Assembly: GCF_003231275.1 (NCBI RefSeq)
Contig: NZ_QKVL01000009.1
Coordinates: 1 to 64,000 of the forward strand
Length of the DNA: 64,000 bases
Reading direction: 5' to 3'
Origin: Pseudomonas huaxiensis
GTDB taxonomy: Bacteria; Pseudomonadota; Gammaproteobacteria; Pseudomonadales; Pseudomonadaceae
Shown: in pieces, positions 41,373-52,492 of the stretch
How positions within the stretch are numbered: the stretch's first letter is position 1
How the letters are laid out: every line of letters starts with the position of its first letter
Program-made: the position numbers and the translations under genes
Notes under the pieces: generated by a model
What the model saw: only the letters and a program-made list of their open reading frames with translations
Told to the model about the DNA's origin: nothing
The model's database searches: none

Positions 41373-42284
41373 TCATGGCCGATCCCGTAGATACCGTTCC
41401 AGGAATTCCACGCACACCCGCAATTTAGCCGAGTCCGATAGTCGCGTCGGGTACACCGCCCAGACGTTGGCGCTCTGGGTGTAATCGTGCAGCACCTGAA
41501 CCAGCTTCCCTTGTTCCAGCAGCGGTCGCACGTCCCATAGCGAGCGCAGCAGGATGCCTTTGCCACCCAGTGCCCATTGCAGGACGATCTCGCCGTTGTT
41601 CGATGATAACGGCCCGCTGACCCGAACCGCTTCTTCGCGCCCAGCGCTTTCCAGGTGCCAGACGCCGAAGGGGTTGTTGCGTTCCTTGAGCACCAGGCAG
41701 TCGTGGTCGGCCAGGTCCTTGAGGGTGTTTGGCGCGCCGCGGGCGGCAAGGTATTCCGGGGTGGCGCACAGCACCCGACGGTTGCTTACCAGCTTGCGGC
41801 TGATGTGTTGCCCCGGGATGTCGTCGCCGACGCGGATTTCCAGGTCGAAGCCTTCGGCGACGATATCCACCACCCGATCGAACACGTCCAGACGCACTTC
41901 CAGGTCAGGGTAGGTGGAGCTGAGCCCGGCAATCGCCGGGGCCACATGGTTACGACCGAAACCGAAGCTGCTGCAGATATGCAGCATGCCCCGCGGCGCC
42001 TTGCGTGCTTCGGTCAGCTCGCCGACGAAGTCGTCCAGATCATCGAGAATGCGCACCGCCCAGCGCTGGGTGCGCTCGCCGGCTTCGGTCAGGGCGATAC
42101 GCCGGGTGGTGCGGTGCAAGAGGCGGGTACCCAGGGTTTCTTCAAGGATGCGAATGCGCTTGCTGACATAGGCGGGCGATTGGCCCAACTCATCGGCGGC
42201 CCCGGCGAAACTGGATTTGCGGATCACCGTGAGGAACACACGGAGGTCTTCGGGTAACGGAGATTCGATACGAAGTGTGTTCAT
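41373..42284 (-). CDS. LysR-family transcriptional regulator
   Basis: 303 residues from the ATG at 42284 (a start at 42332 is less likely). The N-terminal winged helix (LRVFLTVIRKSSFAGAADELGQ, then SPAYVSKRIRILEETLGTRL) is standard. It is followed by the LysR substrate-binding domain with MLHICSSFGFGRNHVAP. It resembles the DmlR (D-malate regulator) subgroup in its first 100 residues. It is divergent from a 2-hydroxycarboxylate transporter, which it presumably activates in the presence of a malate- or citrate-like acid. Confidence 0.87.
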   Translation of the reverse strand: MNTLRIESPLPEDLRVFLTVIRKSSFAGAADELGQSPAYVSKRIRILEETLGTRLLHRTTRRIALTEAGERTQRWAVRILDDLDDFVGELTEARKAPRGMLHICSSFGFGRNHVAPAIAGLSSTYPDLEVRLDVFDRVVDIVAEGFDLEIRVGDDIPGQHISRKLVSNRRVLCATPEYLAARGAPNTLKDLADHDCLVLKERNNPFGVWHLESAGREEAVRVSGPLSSNNGEIVLQWALGGKGILLRSLWDVRPLLEQGKLVQVLHDYTQSANVWAVYPTRLSDSAKLRVCVEFLERYLRDRP

Positions 42285-42321
42285 GGCTCTTATGGTTTGC
42301 ACGTTTATTCCACTAAACGCG

Positions 42322-42337
42322 AAGGATAGCATTCCTT
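42322..42337. promoter_or_regulatory. Dyad in the LysR/transporter promoter
   Basis: AAGGA-tagcat-TCCTT is a perfect 5-base dyad with a six-base spacer, in the 122-base region between the LysR gene and the transporter gene. It is a candidate LysR binding site. The T-N11-A hallmark is not strict here, so confidence is low. Confidence 0.35.
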
Positions 42338-42406
42338 ATCGACGCTCCGGGCCACAGATTCGGCAGCGTCGCTACTCCTCCTACAACAACAAATAGAGGA
42401 ACGACC

Positions 42407-43741
42407 ATGAGCCTGGTTTCCGATTCCCCGGTGGCGCCTGCCGACACTGCCACCTCCTCGTTGCGCCGACTGCTGCGTTATGAAATCGGCGTGATCCCGT
42501 TGCCGTACTTCATCGGTATCGCCCTGACGGTGTTTCTGTCCGCACACTTTGGCCTGTTGCCAAAAACCATGATCGGCGGTCTGGCGGTGATCATGACCTT
42601 GGGCATGTTCTTCGGTCAGGTTGGCCAACGCCTGCCGATACTCAAGGAAATCGGCGGCGGCGCGATTCTGTGCCTGATGCTGCCGTCGGTGCTGGTGTTC
42701 TACGGCTTCTTCGGCAGCACCACCATCGACGCGACCAGGATGCTGATGAAGGACGCCAATTTCCTTTATTTCGTCATCGCGAGCCTGGTGGTGGGCAGCA
42801 TTCTCGGCATGAACCGCTTCATCCTGGTCCAAGGCATGGTGCGCATGTTCGTACCGCTGCTGGTCGGCACGCTGGCCGCAGTGGGTGTTGGCCTGGTGGT
42901 AGGCTCGCTGTTTGGCTACAGCGTCTACCACACGTTCTTTTTCATCATCGTGCCGATCATTGGCGGCGGCATCGGCGAAGGCATCCTGCCGTTGTCGCTG
43001 GCTTACTCGGCGATTCTCGGCGGCAGCCCCGACCAGTACGTGGCGCAACTGGTTCCGGCGGCGGTGGTGGGCAATATTGTCGCGATCATCTGTGCCGGGG
43101 TGCTGGCGCGCCTGGCCCTGCGTCGGCCGGAAATGAATGGCGACGGCATGCTAATCCGCGCCCGGGAAGAGAACGACCGCTTCCGCGAGCCGGAAGACAA
43201 AAGCCAGGGCATCGACATGCGCTACATGGGCGCGGGAGTGCTGGTGATCTGCGCCTTCTTCGTCCTCGGCGGCCTGCTGGAGAAGGTGGTGCACATACCG
43301 GGGCCGGTGATGATGATTCTGGTGGCGGTGCTGTTCAAATACCTGCAAGTGCTGCCGGCACGGCTGGAGGAGGGCAGCAAGTCGTTCTACAAGCTGGTGT
43401 CCACGGCGTTCATCTGGCCGGTGATGATCGGCCTCGGCATGCTGTATGTGCCGCTGGACAGTGTGGTCAAGGTGTTCTCGCCGGGCTATGTGGTGGTCTG
43501 CGCCTCGGTGGTGATCGCCATGACTCTGGCGGGTTTCCTGATCGGCAACCTGCTGAAGATGTTCCCGATCGAGTCGGCGATCGTCACGTGCTGCCACAGC
43601 GGGTTGGGTGGCACCGGGGACGTGGCGATCCTGTCAGCTTCCAACCGCATGTCACTGATGCCGTTCGCGCAGATTTCCACGCGGATCGGCGGTGCTTCGA
43701 CGGTGATTCTTGCCACCTTGCTGCTGGGCTTTTTGCACTGA
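42407..43741 (+). CDS. 2-hydroxycarboxylate transporter (2HCT/CitS family)
   Basis: 444 residues with an AGAGGAACG site at the ATG. About 11 membrane segments. Both re-entrant-loop signatures of the 2HCT family are visible: GGGIGEGILPLSLAYS in the first half and GLGGTGDVAILSASNRMSLMPF in the second. The closing ARISTRIGGA-like motif (AQISTRIGGAS) includes the substrate-binding arginine. Members take up citrate or malate with Na+ or H+, or exchange them for lactate. No citrate lyase or malolactic gene is adjacent, so uptake for aerobic growth is more likely. Confidence 0.92.
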   Translation: MSLVSDSPVAPADTATSSLRRLLRYEIGVIPLPYFIGIALTVFLSAHFGLLPKTMIGGLAVIMTLGMFFGQVGQRLPILKEIGGGAILCLMLPSVLVFYGFFGSTTIDATRMLMKDANFLYFVIASLVVGSILGMNRFILVQGMVRMFVPLLVGTLAAVGVGLVVGSLFGYSVYHTFFFIIVPIIGGGIGEGILPLSLAYSAILGGSPDQYVAQLVPAAVVGNIVAIICAGVLARLALRRPEMNGDGMLIRAREENDRFREPEDKSQGIDMRYMGAGVLVICAFFVLGGLLEKVVHIPGPVMMILVAVLFKYLQVLPARLEEGSKSFYKLVSTAFIWPVMIGLGMLYVPLDSVVKVFSPGYVVVCASVVIAMTLAGFLIGNLLKMFPIESAIVTCCHSGLGGTGDVAILSASNRMSLMPFAQISTRIGGASTVILATLLLGFLH

Positions 43742-43796
43742 GCCGAAGGCCACGCCAACGCCCGGAAAAATCCCCGGGCACGACGTGGCAAGCCGT

Positions 43797-43964
43797 CTAT
43801 GCTTGGCCTTTCACCGGAGGCTCTTCATTGGGCGGGTCGCCGACGGTAGGCGGAACGGTTGGTTTGACCGGTACGCCTTCGGGCTCCTGTACCGGATCCG
43901 GTGGTGGCAGGTTCGGGTCGTCGATGTTCGGATCGGGCGTTTCTGCCGGGATAGGGATATTCAT
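43797..43964 (-). CDS. Small proline-rich acidic protein (55 aa)
   Basis: 55 residues from the ATG at 43964, preceded by GAGGTGAGG. It consists mostly of P, E, D and V (IPIPAETPDPNIDDPNLPPP, PPTVGDPPNEEPPVK) and is probably disordered. No signal peptide. It is divergent from glgE by 139 bases. Not recognised; the good ribosome site and sensible composition argue for a real gene, and it may be a common neighbour of glgE in pseudomonads. Confidence 0.6.
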   Translation of the reverse strand: MNIPIPAETPDPNIDDPNLPPPDPVQEPEGVPVKPTVPPTVGDPPNEEPPVKGQA

Positions 43965-44103
43965 TGGCCTCACCTCGAAGGGACGTTGATTGCGACGTTC
44001 AAGGCTTCGACCTCGCACTCCCGGCATCGCTCACTTTTTATTGAACCCCCGCGCCAGCCATTGCTCTGAACCATTACCGCCAGCCGTAACGGAGCGATGT
44101 TCG

Positions 44104-46131
44104 ATGACCCGCAATGAGCCTTTCGAAACCGAGCGAATGGCCGGTGGCGACAGCCCCGCCGACGAACCCCTGAGCCTGTCCCAGGCCCTGTTGCTGCCGC
44201 GTGTGGTGATCGAGAACACCAGTCCCGTGCTCGATGCCGGGCTGTTTCCGGTCAAGACCGAAGTGGGCAAGACGGTGACGGTGAACAGTTCGGTGTTCGC
44301 CGATGGCCATGACGTGCTGGCGGTCACCCTCAACTGGCGCCAGGCCCGCAGCCGGCGCTGGCACAGCATCCCGATGGTGGCGCTGGGCAATGACCGCTGG
44401 CAAGCGGCGTTCCGCATCAACGAGGTGGGCCGGCACCTGTTCCTGATCGAGGCGTGGATCGATGGCTACGCCACCTTTTGTCACGATCTGGAGAAGAAAT
44501 TCAGCGCCGGCGTGGATATCGCCCTAGAACTGAAGGAAGGCCGCCTGCATCTGGAGCACGGCGCCGAACGCAGCGCCGGCCCGCTGCGCGAACAACTGCT
44601 GACGATCGCCAAGCGCCTGCGCAAAGGGCTATCGGCGCAGGCTCAGGTGGAACTGCTGATGGCGTCCCCCACGCGGGTGCTGATGGCCCAGGCCGAACCG
44701 CGCAGTTACCTCAGCCGCAGCCCGGAATTCCCTCTGGAAGTGGAGCGCGAGCGGGCGGTGTTCGCCAGTTGGTACGAGTTGTTCCCGCGCTCGATCACCG
44801 ACGATCCACAGCGCCACGGCACCTTCAATGACGTGCACGAACGCCTGCCGATGATCCGCGACATGGGCTTCGACGTGCTGTATTTCCCGCCCATCCATCC
44901 CATCGGCAAGCAGTTTCGCAAGGGCCGCAACAATGCCCTGCAGGCCGCGGCCGACGATCCCGGCAGTCCCTATGCCATCGGCAGCGCCGACGGCGGCCAT
45001 GACGCCATCCATCCGCAATTGGGCAGCCGCGAGGATTTCCGCCGGTTGGTGGCCGCCGCCGCCGAGCATGGCCTGGAGATCGCCCTCGACTTCGCCATCC
45101 AGTGCTCCCAGGACCATCCCTGGCTCAAGGAGCATCCCGGCTGGTTCTCCTGGCGCCCGGACGGCAGCATTCGTTACGCGGAAAACCCGCCGAAGAAATA
45201 CCAGGACATCGTCAACGTCGATTTCTACGCGCCCGACGCCATCCCCTCGCTGTGGCTGGCGCTGCGCGATGTGGTGCTGGGCTGGGTGGAAGAGGGCGTG
45301 ACGCAATTTCGCGTCGACAACCCGCACACCAAACCGCTGCCGTTCTGGCAATGGCTGATCGCCGACATTCGCGGCCGCCACCCGGAGGTGATTTTCCTCG
45401 CCGAGGCCTTCACCAAGCCGGGGATGATGGCGCGGCTGGGCAAGGTCGGTTTCAGCCAGAGCTACACCTATTTCACCTGGCGCAATACCAAGGCCGAGAT
45501 CGAAGAATATTTCCAGACCCTCGACCAACCGCCGTGGTCGCTGTGTTACCGGCCCAACTTCTTCGTCAACACCCCGGACATCAACCCGTTCTTCCTGCAC
45601 CACAGCGGGCGCGCCGGCTTCCTCATCCGCGCCGCCCTGGCGACCATGGGTTCGGGCGTGTGGGGCATGTACTCGGGCTTTGAACTGTGCGAAGCGACGC
45701 CGATCCCCGGCAAGGAGGAGTACCTGGACTCGGAGAAATACGAGATCCGTCCGCGCGACTTCACCCAGCCCGGCAACATCGTTGCCGAGATCGCCCAGCT
45801 CAACCGCATCCGCCGCCAGCAACCGGCGCTGCAAAGTCACTTGGGCGTGCGCTTCTACAACGCGTGGAACGACAACATCGTCTATTTCGGCAAGCCCGAT
45901 CCCGATGGCGAGGGCTTCATTCTGGTGGCGGTCAGCCTTGATCCGCACAACGCCCAGGAAGCGCACTTCGAATTGCCGCTATGGGAACTGGGGCTGGATG
46001 ACAACGCCACCACCCGCGGCGAAGACCTGATGACCGGCCACCGCTGGAACTGGCACGGCAAGACCCAGTGGATGCGTATCGAGCCCTGGCACCTGCCGTT
46101 CGGTATCTGGCGTCTGGACAAAGCGAACTAG
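44104..46131 (+). CDS. glgE: Alpha-1,4-glucan:maltose-1-phosphate maltosyltransferase
   Basis: 675 residues from the ATG at 44104, with GGAG nine bases upstream. GlgE extends alpha-1,4-glucan using maltose-1-phosphate. The GH13_3 catalytic set is visible: nucleophile D405 in FRVDNPHTKP, acid/base E434 in FLAEAFTKP and D492 in NTPDINPFF. The spacing between the first two (29 residues) equals that of the characterised Streptomyces enzyme. The N-terminal beta-rich domain and four-helix insert (LLTIAKRLRKGLSAQAQVELL) match the family. It is the first gene of a glgE-treS-glgB operon and is 14 bases from treS. Confidence 0.95.
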   Translation: MTRNEPFETERMAGGDSPADEPLSLSQALLLPRVVIENTSPVLDAGLFPVKTEVGKTVTVNSSVFADGHDVLAVTLNWRQARSRRWHSIPMVALGNDRWQAAFRINEVGRHLFLIEAWIDGYATFCHDLEKKFSAGVDIALELKEGRLHLEHGAERSAGPLREQLLTIAKRLRKGLSAQAQVELLMASPTRVLMAQAEPRSYLSRSPEFPLEVERERAVFASWYELFPRSITDDPQRHGTFNDVHERLPMIRDMGFDVLYFPPIHPIGKQFRKGRNNALQAAADDPGSPYAIGSADGGHDAIHPQLGSREDFRRLVAAAAEHGLEIALDFAIQCSQDHPWLKEHPGWFSWRPDGSIRYAENPPKKYQDIVNVDFYAPDAIPSLWLALRDVVLGWVEEGVTQFRVDNPHTKPLPFWQWLIADIRGRHPEVIFLAEAFTKPGMMARLGKVGFSQSYTYFTWRNTKAEIEEYFQTLDQPPWSLCYRPNFFVNTPDINPFFLHHSGRAGFLIRAALATMGSGVWGMYSGFELCEATPIPGKEEYLDSEKYEIRPRDFTQPGNIVAEIAQLNRIRRQQPALQSHLGVRFYNAWNDNIVYFGKPDPDGEGFILVAVSLDPHNAQEAHFELPLWELGLDDNATTRGEDLMTGHRWNWHGKTQWMRIEPWHLPFGIWRLDKAN

Positions 46132-46145
46132 AAAGGGAACCGACC

Positions 46146-49457
<3,312 letters not shown>

Positions 49458-51671
49458 ATGAGCGTGCACAAGCGGGAACATGGCGGGCTGAGTCGTACCG
49501 ATGTCGATGATCTGGTGAATGCCCGGCACAGCGACCCATTTTCGGTGCTCGGTGCGCACGGCGATGGTGCGGGAGGCACCTGGTTGCGCGCCTATTTGCC
49601 CGATGCGCTGAGCGTACATGCGCTGAGCCGCGGCAATGGCGCGGAACTCGCCGAGCTGGAGCAGGGAAGCGTGCCAGGACTGTTCATCGCACACTTCACC
49701 CAGCCACCGGGCGATTACCTCTGGCGCATCCGCTGGGCCGGGGGCGAGCAGGTCACCGAAGACCCCTACAACTTTGGTCCGCAACTGGGCGATATGGACC
49801 TTTACCTGTTCAGCGAGGGCAATCACCGTGACCTCGCTAACCGCCTTGGCGCGCAGCCGATCGAGGCCAATGGCGTGCATGGCGTGCGGTTCTCGGTATG
49901 GGCGCCGAATGCCCGGCGCGTCTCGGTGGTGGGCGCCTTCAACAACTGGGATGGCCGTCGTCATCCGATGCGCCTGCGCCATGCCAGCGGGGTCTGGGAG
50001 TTGTTCATTCCGCGCCTGGGCGCTGGTGAAACCTACAAATACGAAGTGCTCGGCCAGGACGGCGTGCTGCCGCTCAAGGCCGACCCGTTGGCCCGGGCGA
50101 CCGAATTGCCGCCCAGCACCGCCTCGAAAGTGGCCGGCCCGTTGGGGCACCAATGGCGCGACCAGCAATGGCTGCAGGAGCGAGAAGCGCGTCAGCGCAG
50201 CAACGCGCCGTTGTCGATCTACGAACTGCATGCCGGCTCCTGGCAGTGCGAGCTGGACGAGGTCGGCGAGGTCAGCCGGTTCTTCAACTGGCGTGAGCTG
50301 GCCGAGCGTCTGGTGCCGTACATCCAGGAAATGGGCTTCACCCATATCGAACTGATGCCGATCATGGAGCACCCGTTCGGTGGCTCGTGGGGCTATCAGC
50401 CGCTGTCGATGTTCGCACCCACGGCGCGTTACGGCTCGGCGGAGGATTTCGCCGCATTCATCGATGCCTGCCACCAGGCCAGCATCGGCGTGATCCTCGA
50501 CTGGGTGCCGGCGCATTTCCCTACCGACAGCCACGGCCTGAGCCGCTTCGACGGCACCGCGCTGTACGAATACGAAAATCCGCTGGAAGGCTTCCACCAG
50601 GACTGGGACACCCTGATCTATAACCTCGGCCGCACCGAAGTGCACGGTTTCATGCTGGCTTCGGCGCTGCACTGGCTGCGGGAATTCCATATCGACGGAC
50701 TACGGGTCGACGCGGTGGCCTCGATGCTCTACCGCGATTATTCGCGCAAGGCCGGCGAATGGGTGCCGAACCGCCACGGCGGCCGCGAGAACCTTGAAGC
50801 CATCGACTTCCTGCGTCACCTCAACGAGGTGGTGGCGGTCGAAGTGCCGGGTGCGCTGGTCATCGCCGAGGAATCCACCGCGTGGCCCGGCGTCAGCCAG
50901 CCGGTGCAGCAGGGCGGGCTGGGCTTCTCCTACAAATGGAACATGGGCTGGATGCACGACACACTGCACTACATCCAGAATGACCCGATCCATCGCCAGC
51001 ACCACCACAACGAAATGAGCTTCGGCCTGATCTATGCGTACTCCGAGCATTTCATCCTGCCGATTTCCCATGACGAAGTGGTACATGGCAAGCACTCGCT
51101 GATCGACAAGATGCCCGGCGACCGCTGGCAGAAATTCGCCAACCTGCGCGCCTACCTGGCGTTCATGTGGTGCCATCCGGGCAAGAAGCTGTTGTTCATG
51201 GGTTGCGAGTTTGGCCAGTGGCGCGAGTGGAACCACGACAGTGAACTCGACTGGTACCTGCTGCAGTACAGCGAACACCTTGGGGTGCAGCGCCTGGTCG
51301 GCGACCTCAACCGCCTGTACCGCGAAGAGCCGGCCCTGCACCAGCAGGATTGCGCGCCCCAGGGTTTCCAGTGGCTGATTGGCGATGATGCACACAACAG
51401 CGTCTATGCGTGGTTGCGCTGGAGTGCCAGTGGTGAGCCGCTGCTGGTGGTCGCCAACTTCACCCCGATTCCTCGCGAGGGCTACCGCATTGGTGTGCCG
51501 TTCGGCGAGCGTTGGGATGAGGTATTCAACAGCGATTCGCAGCGCTATGCCGGTACCAACTACGGCAATGAAGGGGCGGTGGTCGGGCAGGCGCTGCCGA
51601 GTCATGGCCAGCCGATTTCGCTGGCGTTGAACCTGCCGCCGTTGGCGGTGTTGATTTTGCGGCCGGCTTGA
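49458..51671 (+). CDS. glgB: 1,4-alpha-glucan branching enzyme
   Basis: 737 residues; the ATG follows the treS stop with no gap. N-terminal CBM48 domains ([20 protein letters not shown]) precede the GH13_9 catalytic barrel: nucleophile D418 ([16 protein letters not shown]), E471 ([11 protein letters not shown]) and the [11 protein letters not shown] motif. The YELHAGSW and [11 protein letters not shown] signatures are diagnostic. It introduces alpha-1,6 branches into the glucan made by GlgE. A hairpin downstream at 51697 likely ends the operon. Confidence 0.96.
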   Translation: MSVHKREHGGLSRTDVDDLVNARHSDPFSVLGAHGDGAGGTWLRAYLPDALSVHALSRGNGAELAELEQGSVPGLFIAHFTQPPGDYLWRIRWAGGEQVTEDPYNFGPQLGDMDLYLFSEGNHRDLANRLGAQPIEANGVHGVRFSVWAPNARRVSVVGAFNNWDGRRHPMRLRHASGVWELFIPRLGAGETYKYEVLGQDGVLPLKADPLARATELPPSTASKVAGPLGHQWRDQQWLQEREARQRSNAPLSIYELHAGSWQCELDEVGEVSRFFNWRELAERLVPYIQEMGFTHIELMPIMEHPFGGSWGYQPLSMFAPTARYGSAEDFAAFIDACHQASIGVILDWVPAHFPTDSHGLSRFDGTALYEYENPLEGFHQDWDTLIYNLGRTEVHGFMLASALHWLREFHIDGLRVDAVASMLYRDYSRKAGEWVPNRHGGRENLEAIDFLRHLNEVVAVEVPGALVIAEESTAWPGVSQPVQQGGLGFSYKWNMGWMHDTLHYIQNDPIHRQHHHNEMSFGLIYAYSEHFILPISHDEVVHGKHSLIDKMPGDRWQKFANLRAYLAFMWCHPGKKLLFMGCEFGQWREWNHDSELDWYLLQYSEHLGVQRLVGDLNRLYREEPALHQQDCAPQGFQWLIGDDAHNSVYAWLRWSASGEPLLVVANFTPIPREGYRIGVPFGERWDEVFNSDSQRYAGTNYGNEGAVVGQALPSHGQPISLALNLPPLAVLILRPA

Positions 51672-51696
51672 GGGTTTGGCGCCGAACCGCAGCGAT

Positions 51697-51714
51697 GCGC
51701 CGCGCAAGCGGCGC
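51697..51714. terminator. Hairpin between convergent glgB and haem oxygenase genes
   Basis: GCGCCGC and GCGGCGC pair around GCAA. It lies 25 bases after glgB and 10 bases before the haem oxygenase stop. The surrounding sequence (GCGATGCGCCGCGC, CGGCGCTCAATC) is a short copy of the extended REP arm at 21.1-21.4 kb. A T-rich stretch is weak (TCCTCTT). Confidence 0.55.
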
Positions 51715-51723
51715 TCAATCCTC

Positions 51724-52311
51724 TTAACCAAACACCGCCCGCAGATGCCCGCGATAGGCATCGAACGCATTGATCGCACCCTTCACCGCATGAGCCTCTT
51801 CCTCGCTACTCAGCTCCAGCGCATCCACCAGCGCAACGAACTGCCGCCAGTGCGGCGCGCGGCCGTCCGGGTGGGCGGCCAGGTGGCGGGCGCCTTGCTC
51901 GCCGTCCAGGCCCAGGCGCTGGGTCTCCTTGAACAGAAACGCCGCACCCAGGTTCGAGCCTTCACTGCAATACAGCCAGCCCAGGGCTTCAGCCGGGTGC
52001 GCCAGTTCCACCAACGCCGGCGCGGCGGGTGTTTCCAGGCCGAGGTCACGCAGGTCCGATTCCACCGCTGCAAAACGCGACAGCAGTTCCAGGCCGGGCA
52101 GTTGCGCGTTCAGGTCGCTATCGCGGTACAGCCCCAGCAGGCTGCCGTGAAAACGGTGTTGCAGCTGCAGGAACAGCGCGTAGCGCTCGCGGCTGGCGAA
52201 TGGCTGCGCGGCCATGACCAGTGCGTCAACGCTGTCGTGGTCGCTACTGCTGGCGGCTTTCAGGCGTTTGCAACGGCTGGGGGAGGGGGCGGAAACGGCG
52301 GGAGCATTCAT
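51724..52311 (-). CDS. Biliverdin-producing haem oxygenase
   Basis: 195 residues from the ATG at 52311 (another at 52323 is possible). The likely proximal haem ligand is the histidine in SSSDHDSVDALV near the N-terminus. The distal-helix motif GSNLGAAFLFKETQ is the signature of the BphO/PigA-type bacterial enzymes. It opens haem to biliverdin, CO and iron in the cytoplasm, for iron recovery or as chromophore for a bacteriophytochrome. No phytochrome or haem-uptake gene is adjacent. Its upstream region carries a direct-repeat site also found before the export operon. Confidence 0.82.
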   Translation of the reverse strand: MNAPAVSAPSPSRCKRLKAASSSDHDSVDALVMAAQPFASRERYALFLQLQHRFHGSLLGLYRDSDLNAQLPGLELLSRFAAVESDLRDLGLETPAAPALVELAHPAEALGWLYCSEGSNLGAAFLFKETQRLGLDGEQGARHLAAHPDGRAPHWRQFVALVDALELSSEEEAHAVKGAINAFDAYRGHLRAVFG

Positions 52312-52383
52312 CGGGCATTCCATCGAAGGTGACTGTGCCGGGAATGATGCGCAGCGGGGTGGGAGGGGGACAATCGTGGCTCT

Positions 52384-52399
52384 ATTAAGATCGCTTAAG
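52384..52399 (-). promoter_or_regulatory. CTTAAG-N4-CTTAAT direct repeat upstream of haem oxygenase
   Basis: On the minus strand CTTAAG-CGAT-CTTAAT lies 73 bases before the haem oxygenase start. A nearly identical site (58476-58491) lies before the tolC-like gene. A hexamer repeated one helical turn apart is typical of OmpR-type response regulators. It resembles the PmrA box but has a four-base rather than five-base spacer. Confidence 0.5.
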
Positions 52400-52418
52400 G
52401 TCAGAGAGTTGAGTCCCC

Positions 52419-52485
52419 GCATCGCGAGCAAGCTCGCTCCTACAGGTGTGTGTGTGAACTGTAGGAGCGAGCTTGCTCGCGATGC
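52419..52485. repeat. REPIN (inverted REP pair)
   Basis: Arms 52419-52444 and 52460-52485 of the TGTAGGAGCGAGCTTGCTCG type, perfect over 26 bases with a 15-base spacer. It lies between the end of the M50 gene and the haem oxygenase promoter. Confidence 0.93.
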
Positions 52486-52492
52486 GCAAAAC

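Noticed and set aside
41237..41749. N-terminal extension of the SleB-type hydrolase
   Set aside because: It runs in another frame of the LysR gene. The signal peptide and ribosome site are at 41236.
42285..42406. Classical T-N11-A LysR box
   Set aside because: Several weak matches but none convincing; only the AAGGA/TCCTT dyad was kept, at low confidence.
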